A stretch of DNA of 64,000 bases from VGNY01 sp964549635. Its GTDB lineage: Bacteria; Chloroflexota; Dehalococcoidia; GIF9; UBA5629. Below, piece by piece: positions 34,723 to 43,197 of this stretch (its first letter is position 1; the number at the start of each line of letters is the position of its first letter). The position numbers and the translations under genes are program-made. Below the pieces are notes generated by a model, which worked only from the letters and a program-made list of their open reading frames with translations, did not search any database and was not told the DNA's origin. Location: assembly GCA_964549635.1 (NCBI GenBank), contig CAZJVJ010000002.1:62001-126000 (forward strand), in the 5' to 3' direction.

Positions 34723-35508
34723 TTATTTTCCTTTCCAAACTGGTTCTCGCTTCTCAAGAAAAGCGGCTATACCTTCAGCTACGTCTTCGGCCATAGTGTT
34801 GACAGCCAGCATTGAGGCCAGATATTCCAGAGCTTTTTCATATTCCATATCTCGCATGGTGTAGAAAGCTCTTCTACCAAGCCTCAGAATGGCTGGGCTT
34901 TTGTTGACTATTTTCTTGGCGACCTCTTCAACTTTTGCATCTAACTGTTCCCTGGGCACGACATAGTTCACCAGCCCGAGCTCCTGGGCTTCTTTGGCAT
35001 CTACTCTTTCACCGGTCAGCATTATTTCTAGAAGCCGTTTGGGGGATGAGGTGAACTTAATCAAGGTAGCCATGATGATGTAAGGGAACAGTCCCACGTT
35101 TATCTCCGGGGTTCCAAAGCGGCAATCGTCAGCCGCGATTACTATGTCACAAGCTGCAGCTAGTCCAAGGCCACCACCGAGGGCGTGACCATTTATCCGG
35201 CCAAGCAGCGGTTTCTTAAGTCCGCGGATCAACTTAAAGAGCTCGGCAAAATTCCTCTGACCTTCGTAACGGTCAAGAAAAGTTGTTGGGGTGCCCATCG
35301 ATTCTGCAAAGTCAGCACCGGCGCAGAAAACTTTGCTACCAGCTCCTGTTAGCACAATAACTACTGTTGACGGGTCCTCGTCATATTGCTTGAAGGCATT
35401 CAGCAGTTCAACTAACATTGTTGGGGTTATGGCATTCCTGCGCTCTTCGCGAGACAAGGTGATTGTAGCTACTTTATCTGTAACGGCGGTTGTTATGGTT
35501 TGATACAT
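34723..35508 (-). CDS. Enoyl-CoA hydratase/isomerase family protein (crotonase fold)
   Basis: A 261-residue crotonase. The oxyanion-hole segments are FCAGADFAESMG and GHALGGGLGLAAACD. One catalytic glutamate position is filled (FGTPEINVGLFP, the Glu164 equivalent of rat hydratase), but the Glu144 equivalent in GGGCELA is glycine here (GGGLGLA). It may therefore be an isomerase or other crotonase, not a classical hydratase. AAGGAGG precedes the ATG at 35508. It sits between the carboxyltransferase and the BKACE gene. Confidence 0.88.
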   Translation of the reverse strand: MYQTITTAVTDKVATITLSREERRNAITPTMLVELLNAFKQYDEDPSTVVIVLTGAGSKVFCAGADFAESMGTPTTFLDRYEGQRNFAELFKLIRGLKKPLLGRINGHALGGGLGLAAACDIVIAADDCRFGTPEINVGLFPYIIMATLIKFTSSPKRLLEIMLTGERVDAKEAQELGLVNYVVPREQLDAKVEEVAKKIVNKSPAILRLGRRAFYTMRDMEYEKALEYLASMLAVNTMAEDVAEGIAAFLEKREPVWKGK

Positions 35509-35519
35509 AGGTGACCTCC

Positions 35520-37091
35520 TTATACCGGGTAGACTCCATGCTTTCTCGGATGTCGATATATCTTCTTATCTTTTGTAAACTCAAGGGCTCGGATTAAGAC
35601 CCTTCTAGTTTCTCTGGGGTCAATAACGTCATCTACGAAGCCAAGTCTGGCTGTCTTATAGATGTTAATCTGCGGCCTTATCTCGTCGGCAAGGCGTTCT
35701 ATCATTTCCTGAGGGTTTTCAGCCTCAGCTATTTGTTTTCTAGCGAAGATAGACACCATGCCTTCAGGCCCCATAACTGCTATTTCAGCTCCCGGATAGG
35801 CGATCAGCAGGTCGGGATCAAAAGATCTGCCACACATAGCGTAATAGCCGGCGCCGTAGGCTTTTCTGGCAATTAGGGTAAATTTGGGGACGGTAGCTTC
35901 AGCTACAGCATGAATCATTTTAGCACCGTGTCTAATTATCCCAGACCTTTCTGCCTTGGACCCTACCATAAAGCCAGGAACATCGGCTATGAAGAAAAGT
36001 GGAATATTAAAAGCATCGCACAGCCAGATGAAACGAGCAGCTTTGTCAGCAGCATCTATGTCAATAACTCCACCGTAGAAGAGAGGGTTGTTGGCAACAA
36101 ATCCTACTGAATAGCCAGCTATCCTGCCGAATCCGACAATAATATTTCTGCCCCATTTTGGCTTAATCTCGAAGAAGTAGCCATCGTCAACTATATATTT
36201 TATCAGGTCATGCATATCGTAGGCTTCTCGACGATTGTCCGGTATGACATTTAATATACCATCGGAGATCAAGGCTTCGGGGTCTCCAGTCCACTCTTTT
36301 CTGAGCGGTTTCTGGTCGCAGTTCTGGGGGAAAAAGGAGAGATACTGTTTTATGACTTTAATACATTCCTCGTCGTTAGCTACTTCCAGATCACCGCAAC
36401 CACTTATCTCACAGTGGATCTTAGAGCCGCCCAGTTCGTCTTCAGTTAAAGTTTCCTTGATGACCATTTTTACAAGGGATGGTCCCCCGAGTCCCATAAA
36501 GCTGGTTCCTTTAACCATGGGTACGAAATCGGAAAGTCCAGGGATATAAGCGGTGCCAGCATAACCTGGGCCCATCATAGCGCACACAAGGGGAATTACT
36601 CCTGACATCAATGATTCTTCCTTAAAAAGGTACCCAGAATCGGCAAACATGGCTACCCGTTCACCAGAGAGACCTCCACCGCTCACTCTGGCACCACCGG
36701 AGTCACTCAGCCATATCATGGGGATTCTCTCCTTAAGGGCGATTTCTCTTATTCTGGTTACTTTAATCTCGTTGACTACGCCCATGGAGCCGCCTCTAAC
36801 AGTGAAGTCATAGGCTGCAACAGCTACATCTCTAAGCCTAATACCATCATTCAGCTTGCCATACCCGGTAATGCATCCGTCTGCCGGAACAAGTTCAGGC
36901 ACACCAAACTCGCTACCGAGCATACCAATTTCAACAAATGTTCCCTTTTCAATTAAAAGGTCAATCCGTTCTCTGGCCGTTAATTTTCCTCTTTCATGAT
37001 GTTTTTTGACAGCCTCTTCGCCGCCCATCTTCATGATTTCAGCGCGGAGTTCCTGAAGCTTTTTAACTTCCTGTTTCATCCATTCACCCAT
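35520..37091 (-). CDS. Acyl-CoA carboxylase, carboxyltransferase subunit
   Basis: A 523-residue carboxyltransferase with the two crotonase-like halves of propionyl-CoA carboxylase beta or methylcrotonyl-CoA carboxylase beta. KHHERGKLTARERIDLL, WLSDSGGARVSGGGLSGERV (acyl-CoA site) and RHGAKMIHAVAEATVPKFTL (carboxybiotin side) are typical. It moves the carboxyl group from biotin to an acyl-CoA. GGAGG precedes ATG 37091, and eight bases overlap the biotin carboxylase gene. The specific acyl-CoA cannot be assigned from sequence alone. Confidence 0.92.
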   Translation of the reverse strand: MGEWMKQEVKKLQELRAEIMKMGGEEAVKKHHERGKLTARERIDLLIEKGTFVEIGMLGSEFGVPELVPADGCITGYGKLNDGIRLRDVAVAAYDFTVRGGSMGVVNEIKVTRIREIALKERIPMIWLSDSGGARVSGGGLSGERVAMFADSGYLFKEESLMSGVIPLVCAMMGPGYAGTAYIPGLSDFVPMVKGTSFMGLGGPSLVKMVIKETLTEDELGGSKIHCEISGCGDLEVANDEECIKVIKQYLSFFPQNCDQKPLRKEWTGDPEALISDGILNVIPDNRREAYDMHDLIKYIVDDGYFFEIKPKWGRNIIVGFGRIAGYSVGFVANNPLFYGGVIDIDAADKAARFIWLCDAFNIPLFFIADVPGFMVGSKAERSGIIRHGAKMIHAVAEATVPKFTLIARKAYGAGYYAMCGRSFDPDLLIAYPGAEIAVMGPEGMVSIFARKQIAEAENPQEMIERLADEIRPQINIYKTARLGFVDDVIDPRETRRVLIRALEFTKDKKIYRHPRKHGVYPV

Positions 37092-38430
37092 TTTTTGCCT
37101 CCAATAACTTTGGTATAAAGTGTGTATCGTAGGTTCCTGATTTGAACATGGCAGAATGAAAGGCTTTTTTCAGAAATGGGATATTGTTTTTAATGCCAGT
37201 TATTTCATAATTTTCCAGAGCTTTAAGCATTCTCTCGATTGCTTTATCCCTATTTTCACCCCAAACAATTAGCTTTGCAATCAGAGGGTCGTAAAACTGA
37301 CTAATAGTATCACCAGCTTTATATCCGGAATCGACTCTTATTCCGTCCCCCACTGGTTCCACATACGACAGCAGTTTACCTGGTGATGGATAGAATTTTT
37401 CTGAGTCTTCAGCATAAATTCTGGCTTCAATGGCCCAGCCTTTCCATTTTATCTCCTCGTCCTTAATAGACAAAGGCTGTCCCGAGGCAATTTCGATTTG
37501 TTTTTCAACTAGGTCAAATCCAGTGATCATCTCTGTGATCGGATGTTCTACCTGAAGCCTGGTATTTATTTCCAGGAAGTAAAAGTTTCGGTTTTTGTCG
37601 ACCACGAACTCTATCGTGCCGGCATTAGTGTATCCAAGCTCCTGAGCTAGCGTCTTGGCTGCCCGTCTCAGCCCGGTTCGAAGCTCCGGAGTGGCGAATG
37701 GTGATGGTGATTCTTCGATTACCTTTTGATGTCGTCTTTGGACTGAACATTCTCTTTCCGGGAAGGTAACCACATTGCCACTATGGTCTGCTAATACTTG
37801 TATTTCTATGTGATGAGGAGATTCCAGATACTTCTCTATGTAGACTCTTTCATCACCGAAAGCCAATCTAGAACGATTTGTGGCTTGCTCAAAAGCTTCA
37901 GCTATATCCTCCATTCGCTCTACTTTCTGCATCCCTATTCCACCACCGCCGGCTGATGCCTTGAAGATAACAGGGAGAGAGAGTCTTTCTGCCCATTCTT
38001 TTGCCTCTTCAGCATTGCGCAATATATTGCTACCAGGCGGTATGGGGATACCCAAACTAGTAGCAATTTCTCTGGAGCGTGCCTTATCGCCCATTCTGTG
38101 GATGACTTGAGATTTTGGGCCGATAAAAATTATTCCCTCCCTCTCACATCTCTCAGCAAATTCCCATCTTTCAGAAAGGAAACCATATCCGGGATGAATA
38201 GCCTCTACGTTTAGTTCCTTGGCAATAGCAATAATATTGTCAATGTTAAGGTAACTATCTTTGGGTCTTGGACCGCCAACATTTACAGCTTTATCCGCTT
38301 CTTGGACAAACAGGGCTTGCTCATCAATGTCTGAGTAGATGGCTATGGTTTTAATGCCTAACTTTTTGGCAGTTCTGATTACACGCCTCGCAATCTCCCC
38401 GCGGTTAGCAACGAGTATGGATTTAAGCAT
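37084..38430 (-). CDS. Acyl-CoA carboxylase, biotin carboxylase subunit
   Basis: A 448-residue ATP-grasp enzyme that carboxylates biotin with ATP and bicarbonate. ILVANRGEIARRVIRTAKKL begins the pre-ATP-grasp domain, GGGGIGMQKV is the glycine loop, and FLEINTRLQVEHPITEM the metal/bicarbonate site. It has no fused biotinyl domain; that is the 33607 product. First gene of the minus-strand operon, behind the promoter at 38573-38601 and GGAG. Its length equals that of free AccC. Confidence 0.94.
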   Translation of the reverse strand: MLKSILVANRGEIARRVIRTAKKLGIKTIAIYSDIDEQALFVQEADKAVNVGGPRPKDSYLNIDNIIAIAKELNVEAIHPGYGFLSERWEFAERCEREGIIFIGPKSQVIHRMGDKARSREIATSLGIPIPPGSNILRNAEEAKEWAERLSLPVIFKASAGGGGIGMQKVERMEDIAEAFEQATNRSRLAFGDERVYIEKYLESPHHIEIQVLADHSGNVVTFPERECSVQRRHQKVIEESPSPFATPELRTGLRRAAKTLAQELGYTNAGTIEFVVDKNRNFYFLEINTRLQVEHPITEMITGFDLVEKQIEIASGQPLSIKDEEIKWKGWAIEARIYAEDSEKFYPSPGKLLSYVEPVGDGIRVDSGYKAGDTISQFYDPLIAKLIVWGENRDKAIERMLKALENYEITGIKNNIPFLKKAFHSAMFKSGTYDTHFIPKLLEAKNG

Positions 38431-38572
38431 GCTCCAATAACATCCTTAAAAATTAGCTAGTTCCCTTCAGAGTGTGACCCCGTTTTTGGTAGAGGTTTGA
38501 GGGACAATTGCTTGTCAATCCTGCAGCATCATCCAAGCGAAACGGCATTCTGTCGATCTGCTTAGCCGCTAA

Positions 38573-38601
38573 ACTATACCTTATTTTCTAACTATTGTCA
38601 A
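38573..38601 (-). promoter_or_regulatory. Promoter of the acyl-CoA carboxylase/dehydrogenase operon
   Basis: On the minus strand TTGACA (38601-38596), a 17-base spacer and TATAGT (38578-38573). This is near consensus. The leader before the ATG at 38430 would be about 135 bases. No riboswitch motif was recognised in it. Confidence 0.78.
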
Positions 38602-38724
38602 GCTATTGGGGGCTCATCGGGCTGAAGCTGATATTCTCTGAGATAAAAACGCAAGTGAGATATTAAACATTAGTTGCAGGTGTGTTCATATGTTTGGCAA
38701 TTAGGTTAGACTGTAGATATCCAG

Positions 38725-38753
38725 GTGACACTTGGTTTTAAACACTGTATAAT
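38725..38753 (+). promoter_or_regulatory. Promoter of the 38796/39302 lipoprotein genes
   Basis: GTGACA (38725-38730), exactly 17 bases, then perfect TATAAT (38748-38753). Transcription should begin near 38760, just inside the ATG at 38757, which argues for the TTG at 38796 as the true start of the next gene. Confidence 0.78.
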
Positions 38754-38795
38754 CAGATGGCAGTGAAGGCTTTTGTTTTTGTGAAGGAGGATTCA

Positions 38796-39302
38796 TTGAG
38801 AAGCAACAAGAAGAATCAATTACTGTTTTTTGGACTTATAGTTTTGCTGGTTGGCCTGTCTACTGCCTGTGGTAAGCCCACAGGTTATATTACGTATAAG
38901 AATGATGCTATGGGATATGCCATAAGTTATCCATACAACTGGCAGCTTGAGGTTTCTGAGGATGGGACAAAATGTTTCATAGTATCCCCCATGCGTAGAG
39001 CTTCGGTTATGATAGACGTGTCTCCACCTATGGCAGCACGAGATGCTGCCAACCGCTGGATTATGGCGCTGGGAACGGCGTGGTCTGAAATCACCTTGCT
39101 CAAAAATGAACCTGGGCAGGGATTGTGGGATTGGTATCTTTCATATGATTATGAGGGTCAATATGGTCTTTATCATGGCGAAGCCTATTTCAAAAGAACT
39201 GAAAAAAGACTTTATAAGGTGGATACGGCAGCAGACAAGAACGGATATGAACATTATCCTTTTGATACGATAATTTCAACATTCAAGTTGCTGGGGAGAT
39301 AA
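38796..39302 (+). CDS. Small PsbP-like lipoprotein
   Basis: A 168-residue secreted lipoprotein with lipobox LSTAC (C25). The mature part looks like a single PsbP-like domain (YITYKNDAMGYAISYPYNW, CFIVSPMRRASVMIDVSPP, and the ending YPFDTIISTFKLLG), distantly similar to the C-terminal domains of the 12941 and 27530 proteins. I use TTG 38796, because AGGAGG (38785-38790) and the upstream promoter fit it better than the ATG at 38757. The stop overlaps the start of the next gene (TAATG), so the two are translationally coupled. Function unknown. Confidence 0.75.
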   Translation: MRSNKKNQLLFFGLIVLLVGLSTACGKPTGYITYKNDAMGYAISYPYNWQLEVSEDGTKCFIVSPMRRASVMIDVSPPMAARDAANRWIMALGTAWSEITLLKNEPGQGLWDWYLSYDYEGQYGLYHGEAYFKRTEKRLYKVDTAADKNGYEHYPFDTIISTFKLLGR

Positions 39303-40309
39303 TGCAATTTGCTTTTCTACGTGGTGCACTGTCGAAAGATTGGTTCAGATACAAGCGCTCTACTCAGTGTTTACTACTGGCTTGTTGTATAGCTTTATCG
39401 CTGATTCACCCATTCACAGCTTGTCGACCAAAACCGCCAGTTATTATTACGTTCAGTGTAATACCAAGTGAGATTACTGTAGGTGAGGAAACGACTTTAA
39501 AATGGATCGTTGAAGGTGCAACCACTGTGACTATTGACCATAATATAGGCAAGGTTACTGCTACTGGCTCAGTAAAGCTGCTACCCGATAAAACTATTGC
39601 CTATACTTTGACAGCCACAAATGCAGGGGGCACTGTTAGCAAGTCGGTGGTCATCAATGTAGTGGCTGCACCGTTACCACCTCCTGACACTAAGGCGCCA
39701 GTAATTTCGAATGTATCAGCTTCATTTGAGTCAGGGGGAAAAGTGCTTATCACCTGGACAACAGATGAGCCTAGTACTGGTCAAGTTGAATATGGAAAAT
39801 CTGTTGACTATGGCTTCGTATTGTCTACAAGTGAGGCTCTAACTACTACCCACAGCGTGACTTTAAATGGGCTTGAGCCTAACACCACTTATCATTACCG
39901 GGTGAGGTCCAAGGATGAGACTGGAAATGAAGCTTTGTCAGGAGATTACAGCTTTGTTACCCCGGCACCTAAGTCGCCATATGTTTTGGAACTGGAAAAG
40001 TTCGAGTGGGGACGGGTTAAAGAAGACATTGACCAGGGATTAGACACAGCATCAGTAAGAACGTACCTTTTTGTTAAGGGTTCGGTGAGGAATAACAGCC
40101 GGGCTACTTTGAGGGCTTTAATATGCACAATGAATTGCTGGAGCGGTAGTACTCTAGCAAAATATGCAACGTATGTGCATCATAGCCCCATTTTGCCGGG
40201 GCATGTCTTGAATTTCGACATTAGGACTCTTGATGATCCTTCTGTTGACAAAGTGACCATAGAGTTCGCCGATGCTTTGGGGCAGGAAATCCAAGTTATT
40301 AAAAAATAG
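39302..40309 (+). CDS. Secreted lipoprotein with Ig-like and fibronectin type III domains
   Basis: A 335-residue protein. A basic N-terminus and a hydrophobic signal end in a lipobox-like FTAC (C41). Residues about 48-122 form an Ig-like domain (TFSVIPSEITVGEETTLKW, YTLTATNAGGTV). Residues about 132-222 are a fibronectin type III/purple phosphatase N-terminal-like domain (PVISNVSASFESGGKVLITW, TGQVEYGKS, LNGLEPNTTYHYRVRS). Residues about 228-335 are another beta domain resembling FxLYD (FVKGSVRNNSRATLRALICT). All-beta adhesion or scaffold protein on the cell surface; no enzyme motif. Encoded with the preceding PsbP-like lipoprotein. Confidence 0.8.
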   Translation: MQFAFLRGALSKDWFRYKRSTQCLLLACCIALSLIHPFTACRPKPPVIITFSVIPSEITVGEETTLKWIVEGATTVTIDHNIGKVTATGSVKLLPDKTIAYTLTATNAGGTVSKSVVINVVAAPLPPPDTKAPVISNVSASFESGGKVLITWTTDEPSTGQVEYGKSVDYGFVLSTSEALTTTHSVTLNGLEPNTTYHYRVRSKDETGNEALSGDYSFVTPAPKSPYVLELEKFEWGRVKEDIDQGLDTASVRTYLFVKGSVRNNSRATLRALICTMNCWSGSTLAKYATYVHHSPILPGHVLNFDIRTLDDPSVDKVTIEFADALGQEIQVIKK

Positions 40310-40446
40310 TGAGATACAGCCATCACACTGATAGGCTGATAAAAAGTATTTTGATGCCGTGGAGTACTATCAGCATAACGCTTTAGTGACAAACTGCACG
40401 TGATTACTGTGTCTTAAATTTTGGGCTGAGATAGAATGACAAAGTG

Positions 40447-40520
40447 TCGGGGTGGGCGGATTTGAACCGCCGACCACCTGAACCCCATTCAGGTGCGCTA
40501 CCAGGCTGCGCTACACCCCG
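40447..40520 (-). tRNA. tRNA-Pro (anticodon GGG)
   Basis: Minus strand. The acceptor arms CGGGGTG and CACCCCG pair over seven bases, the D arm is GTAGCGCAGCCTGGTAGCGC, the anticodon loop is ATGGGGT closed by CCTGA/TCAGG (anticodon GGG), and the T arm is CGGCGGTTCAAATCCGCC. The discriminator base is A; CCA is not encoded, so it must be added after transcription. Confidence 0.95.
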
Positions 40521-40525
40521 TGGCT

Positions 40526-40554
40526 TTGAGATAATCAATATGTTATCATAAGTA
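40526..40554 (+). promoter_or_regulatory. Candidate promoter of the foldase-hom-thrC unit
   Basis: TTGAGA (40526-40531), a 17-base spacer and TAAGTA (40549-40554), about 70 bases before GTG 40624. The -10 is weak. Confidence 0.35.
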
Positions 40555-40623
40555 TCGATTTACTACAATTGAGCTTGCACTCACGCCGTGATTAGATAGA
40601 GCGTCAAGGAGACTTTGTAGACG

Positions 40624-41889
40624 GTGAGTAAAAAGAGAGTTGAGACAAAAAGGCCACTCACTAAACGTCAAATATCCAAGTGGCAGCGTGAACGGCGAAT
40701 ACAGCGTATAGCAATAAGCGTAGGTGTCTTTTTCTTCGTTTCCATAGTGGGGTGGATTGCTTATGGGTACTACACTGAACAGGTGAAACCTCTGAGACAG
40801 CCAGCAGTACGCGTAAATGACGCTGTTTTTGACATGGGCTACTATGTCAAGGTGCTTGACATCCTTAGCCAGGGGCAGGAGCCTGCGGCAATCACGTCCG
40901 CAGCAGATACTGCCATTCGATTTATCGCTCAAGCTGAGCTGATAAGACAAAAGGCGGCTGATTTGGGTGTTGGTATTACTACAGACGAAGTCAGCAATGA
41001 GCTAAATAGTCTTGGATTACCTGATGCCAAGATATACAGAGATATTGTTGCCGCTAGAATCCTAACAAGCAAATTAATCAAAGACTATTTTGAACCTAAA
41101 GTCCCGGCTGCGTGTGAGCAGGCAAAGGTGTACGCCATGTTCTTGGAAAGCAAAAAGGTAGCTGAGGAAGCAAGAGAGAGGCTTCAGGCTGGCGACGATT
41201 TTGCTTTTTTGGCCGAGAAGGGCTCTAGAGAGGCAATGACCAAGGAGAGGAAAGGCGACTTGGGCTGGCTCCCGAAAGGTTTCACCGACAAATTGTTTGG
41301 AGAACTCGGCAATTCTAAACTTGAAGAGATCGTTTTTAGCCTTGACCCTGGAATGGTTAGTGAACCAGTATACGATGATTCTGTGACAAAGAAGATAGGT
41401 TACTGGGTTCTAAAGGTGGTCGAAAAAGATACAGCCAAAGGATCTCACGTCTTAGGCATGTTGTTGAGCACTTGGGATGAAGCAGCAGATATAAAAGTCA
41501 GGCTGGAAGCTGGTGAGGATTTCAGTGACTTGGCCAAAAAATATTCGCAACACCTAGGCAGCAAGGAGCAAGGTGGTGATTTAGGCTGGACACGAGGTGG
41601 TGAATTTCGCAACAGGCTTATTGCAGCATTTGCCGAGCCGCTAGAGCCTGGTGGCATAAGTAAACCGGTGACTGATGAATCTGTACAGACCAAGGGTGGT
41701 TACTGGCTGGTAAAGGTTGAGCAGAGAGACCCTAACCGGCAGCTAGATGAGAAGTTAAGAGAAGCTCTAGTATTTAAACTTTTCCAGGACTGGGTTAATG
41801 AGCTGTTACAGAATAGTATGTTGGAAAATTATCTCACTGAAGAAGATAAGGCATGGGCAGTATCTCAAGTGCTGAGAAGCAGGAGATAG
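40624..41889 (+). CDS. Membrane-anchored peptidyl-prolyl isomerase with two parvulin domains (SurA/PrsA-like)
   Basis: A 421-residue foldase. A basic cytoplasmic N-terminus is followed by one membrane helix (residues about 25-50, IAISVGVFFFVSIVGWIAYG), a SurA-N-like helical region, then two parvulin domains (about 170-270 and 278-378). Each has the parvulin pattern, e.g. AGEDFSDLAKKYSQ with GGDLGW in the second and GDLGWLPKGF in the first. It would assist folding of exported proteins outside the membrane. GTG start at 40624 behind AAGGAG. It lies three bases before hom, an unexpected companion. Confidence 0.87.
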   Translation: MSKKRVETKRPLTKRQISKWQRERRIQRIAISVGVFFFVSIVGWIAYGYYTEQVKPLRQPAVRVNDAVFDMGYYVKVLDILSQGQEPAAITSAADTAIRFIAQAELIRQKAADLGVGITTDEVSNELNSLGLPDAKIYRDIVAARILTSKLIKDYFEPKVPAACEQAKVYAMFLESKKVAEEARERLQAGDDFAFLAEKGSREAMTKERKGDLGWLPKGFTDKLFGELGNSKLEEIVFSLDPGMVSEPVYDDSVTKKIGYWVLKVVEKDTAKGSHVLGMLLSTWDEAADIKVRLEAGEDFSDLAKKYSQHLGSKEQGGDLGWTRGGEFRNRLIAAFAEPLEPGGISKPVTDESVQTKGGYWLVKVEQRDPNRQLDEKLREALVFKLFQDWVNELLQNSMLENYLTEEDKAWAVSQVLRSRR

Positions 41890-41892
41890 TAC

Positions 41893-43188
41893 ATGGTTAA
41901 GGAAAGCATTGGCATAGGCTTAATGGGTTTGGGTGTAATTGGAGGTGGTGTAGCTAAAGTTTTGCTATCCAAATCTAATATGTTGGCCAGAGAAGCCGGC
42001 AGCCAATTAGTGTTAAGAAAGGTCTTGGAGAAAGATTTAAATAAGCATGGTTCACTTGGAATTGATCGTGGTATTTTTACTACTGAGTTTGAGGAGCTGG
42101 TTAACCATCCTGAGTTGGATATCGTTGTTGAGCTTATAGGTGGTGAGTATCCCGCTTTACAATTTATAAGGGAGGCGTTATCTCGTGGTAAACATGTTGT
42201 CACCGCTAACAAGGAGGTTATATCCAAGCATTGGAGCGAGCTTTTGACTATAGCCCGCGAGCATAAGGTGTCGCTTCGCTTTGAAGCAAGCGTGGGTGGA
42301 GGTATACCGTTGATTGCTCCGTTCCAAGAAGACCTGGTGGCTAATGAAATTTCTGCTATCTACGCTATCGTTAACGGTACTACTAACTACATTTTGACTC
42401 AAATGGCTAAGGAAAGGGTGGACTTTTCAGCGGCCCTGAAAAAGGCCCAGGAGTTAGGCTATGCTGAGGCTGATCCTTCTAAGGACATAGAGGGAGTCGA
42501 TGCTGCGTATAAGCTGGCTATTCTGGCAACCATTGCTTTTGGAACCGAGATTAAGCCCGATAGTGTGTACCACGAAGGGATTTCAAGACTCCAAGCTCGT
42601 GATTTCCGTTACGCGAGTGAACTTGATTATGCAATAAAGCTTCTAGCCATTGCCAAACGAGTGGGAAACTTTGTTGAGGCTCGTGTGCATCCTGTGTTTA
42701 TACCCGAAGATTCTTTGCTGGCCAAAGTGGACGGGGTTTATAATGCTATTCATGTAGAGGGGGACTTAATAGGCAAGGTTATTTTTTATGGTGAAGGCGC
42801 GGGCCCACGGGCAACTTCAAGTGCTGTCGTTTCTGATATTGTCAAGATAGCTCAGAACATTAATAGGGGTATAACTAACCCGCCTAGATTACCCTTTGAT
42901 AGCGGATTGAATGTAAAGCCGATGGATGAAATAGAGACGCGATACTATATAAGGATGAGCGTTGATGACCGGGCAGGTGTTCTAGCTCAAATCTCAAAAA
43001 TTTTAGGCGATCACGCCATCAGTATTTCCTCGGTGATTCAGAAAGAGACGGATTTATCTGCTCAGACGGCTGAAATTGTCATAATGACTCATCCAGCTAA
43101 GGAAAAGGCGGTTCAGCAAGCGTTAAAAGAAACTGAATGCCTACCTGTGGTCAAGGAAATTAGCAATTTCGTAAGGGTGGAAGCTTAA
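41893..43188 (+). CDS. hom: Homoserine dehydrogenase
   Basis: A 431-residue NAD(P)-dependent enzyme that reduces aspartate semialdehyde to homoserine, the branch point to threonine and methionine. GLMGLGVIGGGVAKVL binds the cofactor; NGTTNYILTQM and GYAEADPSKDIEGVDAAYKL are catalytic-domain hallmarks. Residues about 353-431 are an ACT domain (IRMSVDDRAGVLAQISKILG), suggesting feedback control by an amino acid such as threonine. It directly precedes thrC. A homoserine kinase gene is not in the window. Confidence 0.96.
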   Translation: MVKESIGIGLMGLGVIGGGVAKVLLSKSNMLAREAGSQLVLRKVLEKDLNKHGSLGIDRGIFTTEFEELVNHPELDIVVELIGGEYPALQFIREALSRGKHVVTANKEVISKHWSELLTIAREHKVSLRFEASVGGGIPLIAPFQEDLVANEISAIYAIVNGTTNYILTQMAKERVDFSAALKKAQELGYAEADPSKDIEGVDAAYKLAILATIAFGTEIKPDSVYHEGISRLQARDFRYASELDYAIKLLAIAKRVGNFVEARVHPVFIPEDSLLAKVDGVYNAIHVEGDLIGKVIFYGEGAGPRATSSAVVSDIVKIAQNINRGITNPPRLPFDSGLNVKPMDEIETRYYIRMSVDDRAGVLAQISKILGDHAISISSVIQKETDLSAQTAEIVIMTHPAKEKAVQQALKETECLPVVKEISNFVRVEA

Positions 43189-43197
43189 AAAGAGCAT

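Noticed and set aside
38757..38795. Upstream ATG for the 38796 lipoprotein
   Set aside because: It would lie at or before the predicted transcription start (TATAAT at 38748-38753), puts 13 residues before the signal peptide and has no ribosome binding site.
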